Positions 50,170-61,285 of a stretch of 64,000 nucleotides of DNA are shown in pieces. How positions within the stretch are numbered: the stretch's first letter is position 1; each line of letters begins with the position of its first letter. The notes under the pieces were generated by a model. It was not told the DNA's origin, did no database searches, and saw only the letters and a list, made by a program, of their open reading frames with translations. Made by a program: the position numbers and the translations under genes. Where the stretch lies: assembly GCF_000365305.1 (NCBI RefSeq), contig NZ_CM001841.1, positions 137,841-201,840 on the forward strand. Reading direction: 5' to 3'. The stretch is from Dickeya dianthicola NCPPB 453 (GTDB taxonomy: Bacteria; Pseudomonadota; Gammaproteobacteria; Enterobacterales; Enterobacteriaceae).

Positions 50170-51330
50170 ATGACGCGTAAACAGGCTACTATCGCAGTCC
50201 GCAGTGGGTTAAACAATGACGAGCAGTTCGGTTGCGTTGTTCCCCCGATTCATCTCTCCAGCACCTACAACTTCACCGGTTTTAATGAGCCCAGAGCGCA
50301 TGACTATTCCCGGCGCGGCAACCCGACCCGTGATGTGGTTCAACGCGCGCTGGCGGAACTGGAAGGGGGGGCGGGCGCGGTCATGACCAGCAGCGGCATG
50401 TCGGCTATCCTGCTGGTGTGTACGGTGTTTTTGCGGCCTGGCGACCTGCTGGTGGCTCCGCACGATTGCTACGGCGGCAGCTACCGTCTGTTCGACAGCC
50501 TGAGCAAGCGCGGCGCCTACCGGGTGAAATTCGTCGATCAGGGCAATGCGGCCGACTTGAAGGCGGCGCTGGCGGAAAAACCGAAGCTGGTACTGGTGGA
50601 AAGCCCCAGCAATCCGCTGCTGCGTGTGGTGGATATCGCGGCCATCTGTCAGGCGGCGCGCGAAGCGGGTGCAGTGAGCGTGGTGGATAACACCTTCCTG
50701 AGCCCGGCGTTGCAAAATCCGCTGAAGCTGGGGGCGGATCTGGTCGTACACTCTTGCACCAAATACCTCAATGGTCATTCGGACGTGGTGGCCGGCGCGG
50801 TTATCGCCCGTGACCCCGAGGTGGTGACGGAGCTGGCCTGGTGGGCCAACAACATTGGCGTGACCGGCGCGGCCTTTGACAGCTACCTGCTGTTGCGCGG
50901 TCTGCGCACGCTGTCGCCGCGGATGACGATGGCGCAGAAGAATGCGCTACAAATTGTGGAGTATTTGCAGCATCAGCCACTGGTGAAGACGTTGTATCAT
51001 CCTTCTTTGCCCGGGAATGCCGGTCATGAGATTGCCCGTCGGCAGCAGTCCGGTTTTGGCGCGATGTTGAGTTTTGAGCTGGATGGCGATGAAGATACCC
51101 TGCGTCGTTTTCTGTCCGCTTTGGATCTCTTCACGCTGGCGGAATCGTTGGGCGGCGTCGAGAGCCTGATTTCTCATGCCGCTACCATGACTCACGCCGG
51201 CATGGCGCCGCAAGCGCGCGCCGCCGCCGGTATCTCGGAAACGTTATTGCGTATTTCTGTCGGCATTGAAGACGGCGACGATCTGGTCGCCTCTCTGGAC
51301 AGAGCATTTCAGGCAGCAGCTAAGAGGTAA
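50170..51330 (+). CDS. metB: Cystathionine gamma-synthase
   Basis: 386 residues, PLP-dependent transsulfuration enzyme. Landmarks are the phosphate-binding YSRRGNPTRDVVQ, GDLLVAPHDCYGGSYRLFDS, and the Schiff-base Lys in DLVVHSCTKYLNGHSDVVAG (about 198). Joins O-succinylhomoserine and cysteine. Starts the metBL operon, two bases before metL. Confidence 0.97.
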   Translation: MTRKQATIAVRSGLNNDEQFGCVVPPIHLSSTYNFTGFNEPRAHDYSRRGNPTRDVVQRALAELEGGAGAVMTSSGMSAILLVCTVFLRPGDLLVAPHDCYGGSYRLFDSLSKRGAYRVKFVDQGNAADLKAALAEKPKLVLVESPSNPLLRVVDIAAICQAAREAGAVSVVDNTFLSPALQNPLKLGADLVVHSCTKYLNGHSDVVAGAVIARDPEVVTELAWWANNIGVTGAAFDSYLLLRGLRTLSPRMTMAQKNALQIVEYLQHQPLVKTLYHPSLPGNAGHEIARRQQSGFGAMLSFELDGDEDTLRRFLSALDLFTLAESLGGVESLISHAATMTHAGMAPQARAAAGISETLLRISVGIEDGDDLVASLDRAFQAAAKR

Positions 51331-51332
51331 CA

Positions 51333-53768
51333 ATGAGTGCGTTAGGGATAGCAGCGGCCGTGAAGGGACGGCAACTGCACAAATTCGGCGGCAGTAGCCT
51401 GGCTGATGTGAAATGTTATCAACGTGTCGCCGGTATCATGGCGGATTACAGCCAGGCGGGCGATTTGATGGTGGTATCGGCGGCGGGCAGCACCACCAAC
51501 CAGTTGATCAGCTGGTTGAACCTCAGCCAGTCTGACCGGATTTCCGCCCATCAGGTACAACAATCGCTGCGCCGTTATCAAAGCGAGCTGATTTCCGGCT
51601 TGCTGCCTGCCGAAACGGCAGCACCGCTTATCAATGAATTCATTCGCGATCTGGAACGCCTGGCCGCGCTGTTGGATAGCAAGGTAACCGATGCCGCCTA
51701 CGCCGAAGTGGTCGGGCACGGCGAAATCTGGTCCGCCCGGCTGATGGCGGCGGTACTGAGTCAGAGAAACCTGCCTGCCGCCTGGCTGGATGCCCGCACT
51801 TTCCTGCGCGCCGAGCGTGCGGCGCAGCCGCAGGTCGATGAAGGTCGTTCCTGGCCGCTGCTGCAACAACTGCTGACCCAGCATGCCGGGCAACGTCTGG
51901 TGATTACCGGTTTTATCAGCAGTAACGACGCAGGTGAAACCGTCCTGCTGGGCCGTAACGGCAGCGACTATTCCGCCACGCAGATTGGTGCGCTGGCTGG
52001 CGTCGAGCGTGTCACCATCTGGAGCGACGTGGCCGGTGTTTACAGCGCTGACCCGCGCAAGGTCAAAGACGCCTGCCTGTTGCCGCTGCTGCGGCTGGAT
52101 GAAGCCAGCGAGCTGGCCCGTCTGGCGGCGCCGGTATTGCATGCCCGTACTCTGCAGCCGGTTTCCGGCAGCGATATCGATCTGCAATTGCGCTGCAGCT
52201 ACCAGCCTGAACAAGGGTCGACCCGCATTGAACGTGTGCTGGCCTCCGGCACCGGCGCCAAGATAGTCACCAGTCATGATGATGTTTGCCTGATTGAGAT
52301 CGGCATACCGGCGGACCACGATTTTGCCCGCATGCACAAAGACGTCGAACAGTTGTTGCAGAAATCCCAAATCCGTCCGCTGGCGCTGGGCGTGCATCAG
52401 GATCGCAACCTGCTGCAACTGTGCTACACCTCGGAAGTGATACATAGCGCCTGGCAGGTGCTGGAACAGGCGGCGTTACCGGTATCGCTCCATCTGCGCG
52501 AAGGGCTGGCGTTGGTGGCGTTGGTGGGGGCGGGCGTCTGCCGTAACCCGCTGCACAGCCACCGTTTTTACCAGCAACTGCGTGACCAGCCGATCGAGTT
52601 TGTCTGGCAGGCAGAAGATAACATCAGCCTGGTGGCGGTGTTGCGTGTAGGGCCGACCGAACATCTGGTGCGCGGCCTGCATCATTCGCTGTTCCGGGCG
52701 GAAAAACGCATCGGTCTGGTGCTGTTCGGTAAAGGTAATATCGGCTCACGTTGGCTGGAGCTGTTCGCCCGTGAGCAGAGCCTGATTTCGGCGCGCACCG
52801 GTTTTGAGTTCACGCTGGCGGGCGTGGTGGACAGTTCCCGCAGCCTGTTGAATTACGAGGGGTTGGACGCCAGCCGTGTCTTGGCCTTCTTTGGCGACGA
52901 AGCGCAGGAGCGTGACGACGATGAGCTGTTCCTGTGGATGCGCGCCCATCCGTATGACGATCTGGTGGTGCTGGATGTCACCGCCAGCCAGTCGGTGGCC
53001 GATCTCTATCTGGATTTCGCCAGCTATGGTTTCCATGTGATCAGCGCCAATAAACTGGCGGGCGCATCCGGCGGCGATAACTATCGCCAGATCCGCGACG
53101 CGTTCGCCAAAACCGGGCGCCACTGGCTGTACAACGCCACCGTCGGCGCTGGGTTGCCGGTAAACTATGCGGTGCGGGATCTGCGTGAAAGCGGCGACAG
53201 CATTCTGGCTATCAGCGGCATCTTCTCCGGCACGCTGTCATGGCTGTTCCTGCAGTTTGACGGAACGGTGCCTTTTACCGAACTGGTGGATCAAGCCTGG
53301 CAGCAAGGATTGACCGAGCCGGATCCGCGCGTCGACCTTTCCGGTCAGGACGTGATGCGCAAGCTGGTTATTCTGGCGCGCGAAGCGGGTTATGAGATAG
53401 AGCCCAATCAGGTGCGGGTGGAATCGCTGGTGCCTGCCGGATGTGAGAATGGTTCGGTGGATCAATTCTTTGAAGACGGCGAGCCGCTGAATCAGCACAT
53501 GTTGCAGCGACTGGAAGCCGCCAACGAGATGGGGCTGGTGCTGCGTTATGTCGCCCGCTTCGATGTCAACGGCAAGGCACGCGTCGGCGTGGAAGCCGTA
53601 CGGGCGGATCATCCGCTGGCGGCGTTGTTGCCGTGCGATAACGTGTTCGCTATCGAAAGCCGCTGGTATCGTGACAACCCGCTGGTGATTCGCGGCCCAG
53701 GAGCTGGCCGCGATGTGACGGCCGGGGCGATTCAGTCAGACCTCAATCGGCTGGCGCAATTGTTGTAA
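51333..53768 (+). CDS. metL: Bifunctional aspartokinase II / homoserine dehydrogenase II
   Basis: 811 residues. The aspartokinase half (1 to about 450) starts QLHKFGGSSLADVKCYQRV and has GRNGSDYSATQIGAL; the homoserine dehydrogenase half (about 455-811) has the NAD(P) motif FGKGNIGSRWLELF, ATVGAGLPVNYAVRDL and the catalytic KLARE-type segment MRKLVILAREAGY. Carries out two steps from aspartate to homoserine. Same length as the E. coli protein. Confidence 0.97.
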   Translation: MSALGIAAAVKGRQLHKFGGSSLADVKCYQRVAGIMADYSQAGDLMVVSAAGSTTNQLISWLNLSQSDRISAHQVQQSLRRYQSELISGLLPAETAAPLINEFIRDLERLAALLDSKVTDAAYAEVVGHGEIWSARLMAAVLSQRNLPAAWLDARTFLRAERAAQPQVDEGRSWPLLQQLLTQHAGQRLVITGFISSNDAGETVLLGRNGSDYSATQIGALAGVERVTIWSDVAGVYSADPRKVKDACLLPLLRLDEASELARLAAPVLHARTLQPVSGSDIDLQLRCSYQPEQGSTRIERVLASGTGAKIVTSHDDVCLIEIGIPADHDFARMHKDVEQLLQKSQIRPLALGVHQDRNLLQLCYTSEVIHSAWQVLEQAALPVSLHLREGLALVALVGAGVCRNPLHSHRFYQQLRDQPIEFVWQAEDNISLVAVLRVGPTEHLVRGLHHSLFRAEKRIGLVLFGKGNIGSRWLELFAREQSLISARTGFEFTLAGVVDSSRSLLNYEGLDASRVLAFFGDEAQERDDDELFLWMRAHPYDDLVVLDVTASQSVADLYLDFASYGFHVISANKLAGASGGDNYRQIRDAFAKTGRHWLYNATVGAGLPVNYAVRDLRESGDSILAISGIFSGTLSWLFLQFDGTVPFTELVDQAWQQGLTEPDPRVDLSGQDVMRKLVILAREAGYEIEPNQVRVESLVPAGCENGSVDQFFEDGEPLNQHMLQRLEAANEMGLVLRYVARFDVNGKARVGVEAVRADHPLAALLPCDNVFAIESRWYRDNPLVIRGPGAGRDVTAGAIQSDLNRLAQLL

Positions 53769-53810
53769 TCGCAGCCAACTGAAATCAGAGAACGTTAGCC
53801 ATCATGTCCT

Positions 53811-53837
53811 AAAGCCTGCGACCGCAGGCTTTTTTTA
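53811..53837 (+). terminator. Terminator of metBL
   Basis: AAGCCTGCG / CGCAGGCTT stem followed by seven or more T, about 45 bp after metL. The rest of the spacer up to the metF operator holds nothing recognised. Confidence 0.9.
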
Positions 53838-54044
53838 CGCCGTTGATACGCCCGGTGGCGAAGGACGCGCTTTTTGCCAATACTGAGAGTGTATTCCTTA
53901 CATTTCATGGGTGTTTTCTGTAATGGGCGTGGCGGGCTTGGTCGTTCGCTACCATGAATTTTCTTCATCTTTCATGAACAAACATCAGCATTTATCACGC
54001 TGAAAAGCGTTGACTCTTTAAGCGGATTCGGTCATTTTCTATAT

Positions 54045-54068
54045 AGACGTCTAAACGTATAGACGTTT
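54045..54068 (+). promoter_or_regulatory. MetJ operator of metF, three contiguous met boxes
   Basis: AGACGTCT (perfect, 54045), AAACGTAT (54053) and AGACGTTT (54061); weaker boxes extend on both sides, and the whole is flanked by the inverted TTTTCTATA / TATAGAAAA. A TTGACT at 54010 may be the -35. Confidence 0.92.
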
Positions 54069-54099
54069 ATAGAAAATAACGATGATAATGGCGAATTGA

Positions 54100-55005
<906 letters not shown>

Positions 55006-55027
55006 TTTCCTCGCTGACGCGAGTGGC

Positions 55028-55061
55028 AAATGCCCGCCCGGAGATATCCGGGCGGGCATTT
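55028..55061. terminator. Bidirectional terminator after metF
   Basis: AAATGCCCGCCCGGA / TCCGGGCGGGCATTT, a long perfect stem with four-base loop and A/T-runs on both sides. Confidence 0.9.
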
Positions 55062-55130
55062 GTGTTTAAGGCATGGGGTATTGTCGGCGTGAATAACGAT
55101 ATTTGAAGAAAAAAAGCGATATTCGAAGAG

Positions 55131-55156
55131 AAAAAAAGGGCGGGCCGAAGCCCGCC
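55131..55156 (-). terminator. Terminator of the peroxiredoxin-glutaredoxin gene
   Basis: Minus strand: GGCGGGCTTCGGCCCGCC followed by CTTTTTTT. It lies 25 bp after the stop codon. Confidence 0.9.
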
Positions 55157-55181
55157 AAAGTTTCGTTGGCTTTATAAAAAT

Positions 55182-55913
55182 TTATGTGGTCAGGAACGTT
55201 TCGAGTTCTTCGCTGCCGCCGATATGGCGGCCGCCCATGAATACCTGGGGAACGGTGCTACGCCCGGTCACGGCCCGCAGGCTCACCGTGGTGGCATCTT
55301 TACCCAGCATGATTTCCTCGTATTGAATACCGCGATCCTGCAGCAACTGTTTGGCTTTGGCGCAAAACGGGCAGCCGGGTTTGGTAAACAGTGAAACAGA
55401 TTCCTGAACCTTATAGTGGGGAGCAAGGTACTTCAGCATGGTGTCGGCGTCGGAAACTTCAAACGGGTCGCCCGGCTTGTTGGGTTCAACAAACATTTTC
55501 TCCACCACGCCGTGACGAACCAGCATGGAGTAGCGCCAGGAGCGGGGACCGAAGCCCAGTTCCGCTTTTTCGACCAGCATGTTCATGGCGTGAGTAAACT
55601 CACCGTTGCCATCGGGAATAAACGTAATGTTTTCTGCGTTTTGGTCGGCTTTCCAGGCATTCATCACAAAAGTATCATTCACGGATACGCATAAAACCGC
55701 GTCCACGCCAAATTGCTTGAATACCGCAGCCAACTCGTTATAGCGTGGCAAATGACTGGAAGAGCAGGTTGGTGTAAAAGCTCCTGGCAAGGAAAAGACG
55801 ACCACGGTCTTGTTGTTGAAGAGTTCCCCGGTCGTCACGTCAACCCATTGATCTCCCTGACGGGTATGGAAAATTACTGACGGAATTTTTTTGCCTTCTT
55901 GGCTTACAAACAT
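55182..55913 (-). CDS. Hybrid peroxiredoxin-glutaredoxin
   Basis: 243 residues. The N-terminal two thirds are a Prx5-type peroxiredoxin with peroxidatic Cys in [16 protein letters not shown] (about 49) and [20 protein letters not shown]; the C-terminal 75 residues are a glutaredoxin with the CPFC active site ([20 protein letters not shown]) and the GSH-binding [15 protein letters not shown]. The fusion reduces H2O2 and alkyl peroxides directly with glutathione. No signal peptide. Transcribed divergently from oxyR. Confidence 0.95.
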   Translation of the reverse strand: MFVSQEGKKIPSVIFHTRQGDQWVDVTTGELFNNKTVVVFSLPGAFTPTCSSSHLPRYNELAAVFKQFGVDAVLCVSVNDTFVMNAWKADQNAENITFIPDGNGEFTHAMNMLVEKAELGFGPRSWRYSMLVRHGVVEKMFVEPNKPGDPFEVSDADTMLKYLAPHYKVQESVSLFTKPGCPFCAKAKQLLQDRGIQYEEIMLGKDATTVSLRAVTGRSTVPQVFMGGRHIGGSEELETFLTT

Positions 55914-56007
55914 TTTTCGGTCCCTGCTAGTCGAAACGTTCTGTTTGGCTGAATCCGTCAGTGCTCAGGACTCGGTTTGTTAGGGTCATTATTCATTACA
56001 AAGGTTG

Positions 56008-56044
56008 ATAGGACTAATCGTTCGTTGCTATCCTATCTATCGCT
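56008..56044. promoter_or_regulatory. Possible OxyR site between the peroxiredoxin gene and oxyR
   Basis: ATAG at 56008, then CGTT, ATCC and CGCT, each separated by exactly seven bases, follows the ATAG-N7-CTAT-N7-ATAG-N7-CTAT register with the first element perfect and the others sharing two of four bases. Weak by itself; position between oxyR and a peroxidase gene raises the odds. Confidence 0.45.
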
Positions 56045-56074
56045 AGGGACTATCATGTTTAGAGGAATCAGGGC

Positions 56075-56992
56075 ATGAATATTCGGGATTTAGAGTATCT
56101 GGTGGCATTGGCGGAGCATCGTCATTTCCGACGCGCAGCGGATTCTTGCCACGTCAGCCAGCCCACGCTGAGTGGCCAAATTCGAAAACTGGAAGACGAG
56201 CTGGGGGTGATGCTGCTGGAGAGAACCAGCCGCAAAGTCCTGTTCACGCAGGCGGGGTTGTTGCTGGTCGAGCAGGCCAGAACCGTATTGCGCGAAGTGA
56301 AGGTGCTCAAGGAGATGGCCAGTCAGCAGGGGGAAAGCATGTCTGGTCCGCTGCATATCGGCCTGATCCCGACGGTCGGCCCTTATCTGCTGCCCCAGAT
56401 TATCCCGATGCTGCACCGTACTTTCCCGAAGCTGGAAATGTACCTGCATGAAGCCCAGACTCACCAACTGTTGGCCCAGCTTGACAGCGGCAAGCTGGAT
56501 TGCGCCATTCTGGCGATGGTGAAAGAGTCGGAAGCCTTTATCGAAGTGCCGCTGTTTGATGAGCCGATGAAGCTGGCGATTTATCAGGATCACCCCTGGG
56601 CGAACCGCGAGCGGGTGGCGATGTCCGATTTGTCGGGCGAAAAGTTGTTGATGTTGGAAGACGGGCACTGCCTGCGCGATCAGGCGATGGGATTTTGTTT
56701 CCAGGCGGGCGCGGACGAGGATACCCATTTCCGCGCCACCAGCCTGGAAACCCTGCGCAACATGGTAGCGGCGGGCAGCGGTATTACCCTGCTGCCGTCG
56801 CTGGCGGTGCCGCGGGAGCGAATGCGTGACGGCGTGTGCTATCTGCCTTGTTACAAACCGGAGCCCAAACGTACCATCGCGCTGGTGTATCGTCCGGGCT
56901 CGCCGTTGCGCAGCCGTTATGAGCAATTGGCCGATTCGGTGCGCGAACACATGCAACTCCACATGGAACAGCTGTCGAAACAGTCGGCTTAA
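56075..56992 (+). CDS. oxyR: Hydrogen peroxide-sensing regulator OxyR
   Basis: 305 residues, LysR family. Helix-turn-helix RRAADSCHVSQPTLSGQIRK at about 18-37. The redox pair Cys199 and Cys208 is intact in MLEDGHCLRDQAMGFCF, and TSLETLRNMVAAGSGITLLP follows. Peroxide oxidises the pair to a disulfide and turns on catalase and peroxidase genes. Divergent from the Prx-Grx gene in the place that oxyS holds in E. coli. Confidence 0.98.
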   Translation: MNIRDLEYLVALAEHRHFRRAADSCHVSQPTLSGQIRKLEDELGVMLLERTSRKVLFTQAGLLLVEQARTVLREVKVLKEMASQQGESMSGPLHIGLIPTVGPYLLPQIIPMLHRTFPKLEMYLHEAQTHQLLAQLDSGKLDCAILAMVKESEAFIEVPLFDEPMKLAIYQDHPWANRERVAMSDLSGEKLLMLEDGHCLRDQAMGFCFQAGADEDTHFRATSLETLRNMVAAGSGITLLPSLAVPRERMRDGVCYLPCYKPEPKRTIALVYRPGSPLRSRYEQLADSVREHMQLHMEQLSKQSA

Positions 56993-57016
56993 TCAAGTTG
57001 TCGGCTTAACTAACTA

Positions 57017-57085
57017 ATTGATCCAATAAACAATTGATTTAATAAAACAATTGATTTAATCAAAACGATTGATTTAGCCAAAACG
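57017..57085. repeat. Four 16-18 bp tandem units between oxyR and sthA
   Basis: ATTGATCCAATAAACA, ATTGATTTAATAAAACA, ATTGATTTAATCAAAACG and ATTGATTTAGCCAAAACG are contiguous. A 17-bp echo of the oxyR end (TCGGCTTAA at 56984 and 57001) precedes them, and diverged copies (CGTCATCAAAAAAC, CGGTCATCAAAATAAC) run on to sthA. Confidence 0.88.
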
Positions 57086-57108
57086 ACTCGTCATCAAAAA
57101 ACCGGTCA

Positions 57109-58515
57109 TCAAAATAACCGGTTTAAACCGTTCAGCGCAGCTACCCGATAGGCTTCGGCCATCGTCGGGTAGTTGAATGTGGTGTTGACAAAGTACTCAA
57201 TAGTATTGCCTTCGCCTTTCTGTTCCATGATGGCCTGACCGATGTGAATGATTTCGGCCGCGCGCTCGCCAAAGCAGTGAATACCCAGAATCTGCTTGGT
57301 GTCGCGGTGGAACAGAATTTTCAGGCTACCGACGTTCATCCCGACAATCTGCGCCCGCGCCAGGTGTTTGAATTGGGCGCGGCCCACTTCATACGGCACT
57401 TTCATGGCGGTAAGTTCCTGCTCGGTTTTGCCGACGGAACTGATCTCCGGGATAGTGTAAATGCCGGTGGGAATATCTTCGATCAGGTGCGCGGTAGCAT
57501 CGCCTTTGGTGATGGCCTGCGCCGCGATGCGGCCCTGATCATAAGCGGCCGACGCCAGACTGGGGTAACCGATCACATCGCCCACGGCGTAGATGTGCGC
57601 CTGAGCGGTCTGGTACATGCTGTTAACCTTCAACAGGCCGCGGCTGTCCGTTTCCAGCCCAATATTTTCCAGTTCCAGCGTTTCGGTGTTGCCGGTGCGT
57701 CCGTTGGCGTAGAGCAGGCAGTCCGCCTTCATCTTTTTGCCGGATTTCAGATGGATGATAACGCCGTCATCCAGACCTTCAATGCATTCGAATTCCTCGT
57801 TATGACGAATCACGACGCCGCTGTTCCAGAAGTGATAGGACAGCGCGTCGGACATCTCCTGATCGAGAAACGCCAGCAGACGATCGCGGGTATTGATCAG
57901 ATCGACCTTCACGTTCAACCCCCGGAAGATCGACGCGTATTCGCAGCCGATCACCCCAGCACCGTAGATGATCACATGCTTGGGCTCATAATCCAGGTCA
58001 AGAATGGAATCGCTGTCGTAGATGCGGGGATGGTCGAAATCCACCCCAGCCGGATGATAAGGCCGCGAACCGGTGGCGATAATGATATTCGCGGCGGTCA
58101 GCGTATCGTGGGTGTCATCCGGGTAGTAGACCGCGATGGTATGCGCATCAATAAAACGCGCCTCGCCGGAAAACAGTTCGCAGTGATTGCGTTCGTAGAA
58201 ACCCTGACGCATGCGGGTTTGCTGGCCGATCACGCTGTCGGCGTGGCGCAGGATATCGGAAAATGAGGAGCTGATGACGCGGGCGTTGTCGCTGTAGAGT
58301 GGGTTTTGATTGAATTCGATGATACGGCTGACGGCGTGTCGGAGGGCTTTGGATGGGATGGTTCCCCAGTGGGTACAGCCGCCGCCAACATTGTAATACC
58401 GTTCAATTACGGCAATTTTCGCCCCCTGTTTGGCCAGCCCCATAGCCGCCCCTTCACCGCCCGGACCTGAACCAATCACGATGGCATCGTAATCGTATTG
58501 CTGTTGTATGGACAT
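57109..58515 (-). CDS. sthA: Soluble pyridine nucleotide transhydrogenase
   Basis: 468 residues from the ATG at 58515 ([20 protein letters not shown]). FAD motif [12 protein letters not shown], then [20 protein letters not shown]: the second active-site Cys of lipoamide dehydrogenases is replaced (GGGCTHWGT), as is normal for SthA. NAD motif [16 protein letters not shown] (about 180). Transfers hydride from NADPH to NAD+. Divergent from fabR. Confidence 0.97.
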   Translation of the reverse strand: MSIQQQYDYDAIVIGSGPGGEGAAMGLAKQGAKIAVIERYYNVGGGCTHWGTIPSKALRHAVSRIIEFNQNPLYSDNARVISSSFSDILRHADSVIGQQTRMRQGFYERNHCELFSGEARFIDAHTIAVYYPDDTHDTLTAANIIIATGSRPYHPAGVDFDHPRIYDSDSILDLDYEPKHVIIYGAGVIGCEYASIFRGLNVKVDLINTRDRLLAFLDQEMSDALSYHFWNSGVVIRHNEEFECIEGLDDGVIIHLKSGKKMKADCLLYANGRTGNTETLELENIGLETDSRGLLKVNSMYQTAQAHIYAVGDVIGYPSLASAAYDQGRIAAQAITKGDATAHLIEDIPTGIYTIPEISSVGKTEQELTAMKVPYEVGRAQFKHLARAQIVGMNVGSLKILFHRDTKQILGIHCFGERAAEIIHIGQAIMEQKGEGNTIEYFVNTTFNYPTMAEAYRVAALNGLNRLF

Positions 58516-58698
58516 GGTAGAAACCACCTGTTTTTATACAAATTACTAACGCGATTGTAACATCGTCCTGCTGATAACCCAATAATCCCTGACATCCGTA
58601 TGGGAACCGATGATCACATTTTTACTATGACAAATTTTGGCACAGTATGCAGAGAGTAAAGTTTGTTATAGTGCTTCCCTTGGACTTAAGGAGAGCTG

Positions 58699-59355
58699 AT
58701 GACTGCGGGCAGGATAATGGGGGTCAGAGCCCAACAAAAAGAACGAACTCGTCGTTCCCTGGTTGAGGCCGCTTTCAGCCAGTTAAGCGCTGAACGTAGT
58801 TTTGCCAGCCTGAGTTTGCGTGAAGTGGCGCGTGAAGCCGGCATCGCCCCGACCTCGTTTTATCGCCATTTCCGCGATGTGGACGAACTGGGGTTGACGA
58901 TGGTGGATGAAAGCGGGTTGATGCTGCGTCAACTGATGCGTCAGGCGCGCCAGCGTATCGTCAAAAGCGGCGGTAGCGTGATCAGAACATCGGTATCGAC
59001 GTTCATGGAGTTCATCGGCAATAACCCCAACGCTTTTCGGCTGCTGTTGCGCGAGCGTTCCGGCACTTCAGCGGCATTCCGCGCCGCCGTGGCACGTGAA
59101 ATTCAGCATTTTATCGCTGAACTGGCGGACTATCTTGAAGTCGAAAATCATATCCCGCGCAGCTTCGCGGAGGCGCAGGCGGAAGCGATGGTGACAATCG
59201 TATTCAGCGCCGGCGCAGAAGCGCTGGACGTGGATATAGAACAGCGACGCCAGCTGGAAGAGCGGTTGGTGCTGCAGTTGCGCATGATTGCCAAAGGCGC
59301 CTATTACTGGTATCGCAAAGAACAGGGTAAGGGGTTTGTCTACCCGGAGGGATAA
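58699..59355 (+). CDS. fabR: TetR-family repressor of unsaturated fatty acid synthesis FabR
   Basis: 218 residues from the ATG at 58699, which has AAGGAG six bases upstream; an internal ATG at 58717 ([10 protein letters not shown]) matches the short E. coli form. Helix-turn-helix [20 protein letters not shown] at about 40-59. It represses fabA and fabB when unsaturated acyl-ACP is ample. Followed 14 bp later by yijD. Confidence 0.96.
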   Translation: MTAGRIMGVRAQQKERTRRSLVEAAFSQLSAERSFASLSLREVAREAGIAPTSFYRHFRDVDELGLTMVDESGLMLRQLMRQARQRIVKSGGSVIRTSVSTFMEFIGNNPNAFRLLLRERSGTSAAFRAAVAREIQHFIAELADYLEVENHIPRSFAEAQAEAMVTIVFSAGAEALDVDIEQRRQLEERLVLQLRMIAKGAYYWYRKEQGKGFVYPEG

Positions 59356-59369
59356 TCAGAGGAAAAGTC

Positions 59370-59744
59370 ATGACAGAGCAGATAAATTCAGAGAAAAGCA
59401 CGCTGGTGCTGGCGCTGGTGGCCGGTTTGTCCGCGAATGGTTCCTTCGTCGCCGTGTTCAGTTCTATCGTGCCGTTTTCCATCTTTCCGCTGATTGCGCT
59501 GGTTTTGTCGGTTTACTGCCTGCATCAGCGTTACATGCATCATGCCATGCCCAAAGGCACGCCACTGCTGGCGGCGGGCTGTTTTTTGTTCGGTTTGCTG
59601 CTTTATAGCGCGATTGTGCGCGCCGAGTACCCGCAAATCGGCTCCAATTTCGTGCCGTCAATCCTGTGCGTGGTGCTGGCGCTGTGGCTGGTGGTGAAGC
59701 TGCGGGCCCGCAAGCCCGACAGTGGTGAAATCAATACCCCTTGA
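59370..59744 (+). CDS. yijD: Inner-membrane protein YijD (DUF1422)
   Basis: 124 residues with four membrane helices (about 12-32, 36-52, 66-85, 98-112). Matches Yij[28 protein letters not shown] and [13 protein letters not shown]. Cotranscribed with fabR. Function unknown. Confidence 0.92.
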   Translation: MTEQINSEKSTLVLALVAGLSANGSFVAVFSSIVPFSIFPLIALVLSVYCLHQRYMHHAMPKGTPLLAAGCFLFGLLLYSAIVRAEYPQIGSNFVPSILCVVLALWLVVKLRARKPDSGEINTP

Positions 59745-59756
59745 TCCGTGGTGATG

Positions 59757-60860
59757 TTACTGGCGCTTTTCCAGTAACACGCCGCATTCCATGTGGTGGG
59801 TATAAGGGAACTGGTCAAACAGCGCCAACTGGCTGATTCGGTGCGTCTGACTCAGCGTTTCCAGGTTGGCGCGCAGTGTTTCCGGGTTGCAGGAGATGTA
59901 CAGAATGCGCGGATACGCCTGCACCAGTTTTACTGTGCCGTCGTCCAGGCCGCTGCGAGGCGGATCGACAAAGATGGTTTCACAGCGATAGCCCGCCAGA
60001 TCGATGCCTTGCAGGCGGTTGAACTGACGTACCCCGTTCATAGCCTGAGTAAATTCCTCTGCCGCCATGCGAATAATCTGCACATTATCAATCTGATTGG
60101 CGGCAATATTGTATTGCGCCGCCGCTACCGACGGCTTGGCGATTTCGGTTGCCAGCACCCGCTCGAAATTGCGCGCCAGCGCCAGCGAGAAGTTGCCGTT
60201 GCCGCAGTACAGTTCCAGCAAATCGCCTGTCGAACCTTGCGTGACCGATAGCGCCCACTCCAGCATCTGGATATTCATCATCGCATTGGGCTGGGTGAAG
60301 CTGTTTTCCACCTGACGATAAATCATCTGGCGTCCTGCAACCGGCAGGCACTCATCCACATAATCCCGATCCAGACAAATTTTGGTTTTGGTGGCGCGGC
60401 CCATCAGCTGTAGGGCAAAACCCTGCTCGCGCAGTTGATCACGCAGGAGACGAGCATGCTGTTGCCATTCGTCGTCCAGCGCTTTGTGGTACAGCAACGA
60501 GACTGCGATCTCGCCGCTGAGTGTGGAGAGATAATCAATCTGAAATAGCTTGCGCCGCAGTACCGGCTCGGCTCGCAGCGCACTGAGCAGCGCGGGCATC
60601 AGGCGGTTGATCAACTCGCTGGCGGCCGGAAACTGATCGACCCGGATCCGCTGTTTGGTCTGCTGATCAAAAATAATGTGGTACAGATCATCGCCATCAT
60701 GCCAGATCCGAAATTCCGCCCGCATCCGGTAGTGACTGACCGGTGAGCGGAACACGGCCGGCGCTGGCGCATCGAATGGCGCCATCATGGCACCGAGGCG
60801 CCCGGTTTTTTCTTCAAGCTGGGCGTCATACTGATCGATGGGCAGAATCTCTGGCGTCAT
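59757..60860 (-). CDS. trmA: tRNA (uracil-54-C5)-methyltransferase TrmA
   Basis: 367 residues from the ATG at 60860 ([20 protein letters not shown]); the frame stays open to 61124 but that part reads through the riboswitch of btuB. SAM motif [16 protein letters not shown] (about 213), the DPPRSGLDD loop, catalytic Cys in [15 protein letters not shown] (about 325) and the general base Glu in [11 protein letters not shown]. Makes m5U54 in tRNA. Divergent from btuB, convergent with yijD. Confidence 0.97.
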   Translation of the reverse strand: MTPEILPIDQYDAQLEEKTGRLGAMMAPFDAPAPAVFRSPVSHYRMRAEFRIWHDGDDLYHIIFDQQTKQRIRVDQFPAASELINRLMPALLSALRAEPVLRRKLFQIDYLSTLSGEIAVSLLYHKALDDEWQQHARLLRDQLREQGFALQLMGRATKTKICLDRDYVDECLPVAGRQMIYRQVENSFTQPNAMMNIQMLEWALSVTQGSTGDLLELYCGNGNFSLALARNFERVLATEIAKPSVAAAQYNIAANQIDNVQIIRMAAEEFTQAMNGVRQFNRLQGIDLAGYRCETIFVDPPRSGLDDGTVKLVQAYPRILYISCNPETLRANLETLSQTHRISQLALFDQFPYTHHMECGVLLEKRQ

Positions 60861-61016
60861 GATGGTCTCATCTGAAAAAACGGCTGGAATAATGTTGCTA
60901 CAGTGACAGATAGTTGTCAGGGCGCGATTGTAGGGCATCCTGAAGGGATGTCCAGCCTTGTCATACGGGTTCTCCTGGCCAAAATGGAAGTCTAGACATC
61001 CGCCTGTCCCGATCGT

Positions 61017-61200
61017 AGCATGGGCGTCCGGTCTTGCCTCGCAAGTGAAAAGGGAATCCAGTGCGAATCTGGAACTGACGCGCAGCGGTAAGGGGAATAG
61101 GCGACGATAGCGTAATGCGGACACTGTCCTGACGGATGGGAAGTCATTGCCGCCGAGCCAGCCATCATGGCAGAACCCCGAGTCCGAAGACCTGCCGGGA
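61017..61200 (+). promoter_or_regulatory. Cobalamin (B12) riboswitch of btuB
   Basis: The core is GGGAATCCAGTGCGAATCTG, then CTGACGCGCAGCGGTAA, ATGCGGACACTG, GGGAAGTCATTGCCG, and the B12 box GAGTCCGAAGACCTGCCG (61180-61197). Adenosylcobalamin binding would close the btuB ribosome site. It ends about 85 bp before the btuB ATG. Confidence 0.95.
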
Positions 61201-61285
61201 TACGTCGCAATGTTTCATGGTCATCGCGTGCTATCGATCATGAGGGTGCGGCATCCTGCCAATTCAGTTTGGATGCTTCTTACAC

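Noticed and set aside
53940..54040. Separate small gene between metL and metF
   Set aside because: No open frame with a ribosome site; the stretch holds the metF promoter and operator only.
60861..61124. Longer trmA frame up to 61124
   Set aside because: The extension runs antisense through the cobalamin riboswitch and has no similarity to TrmA.
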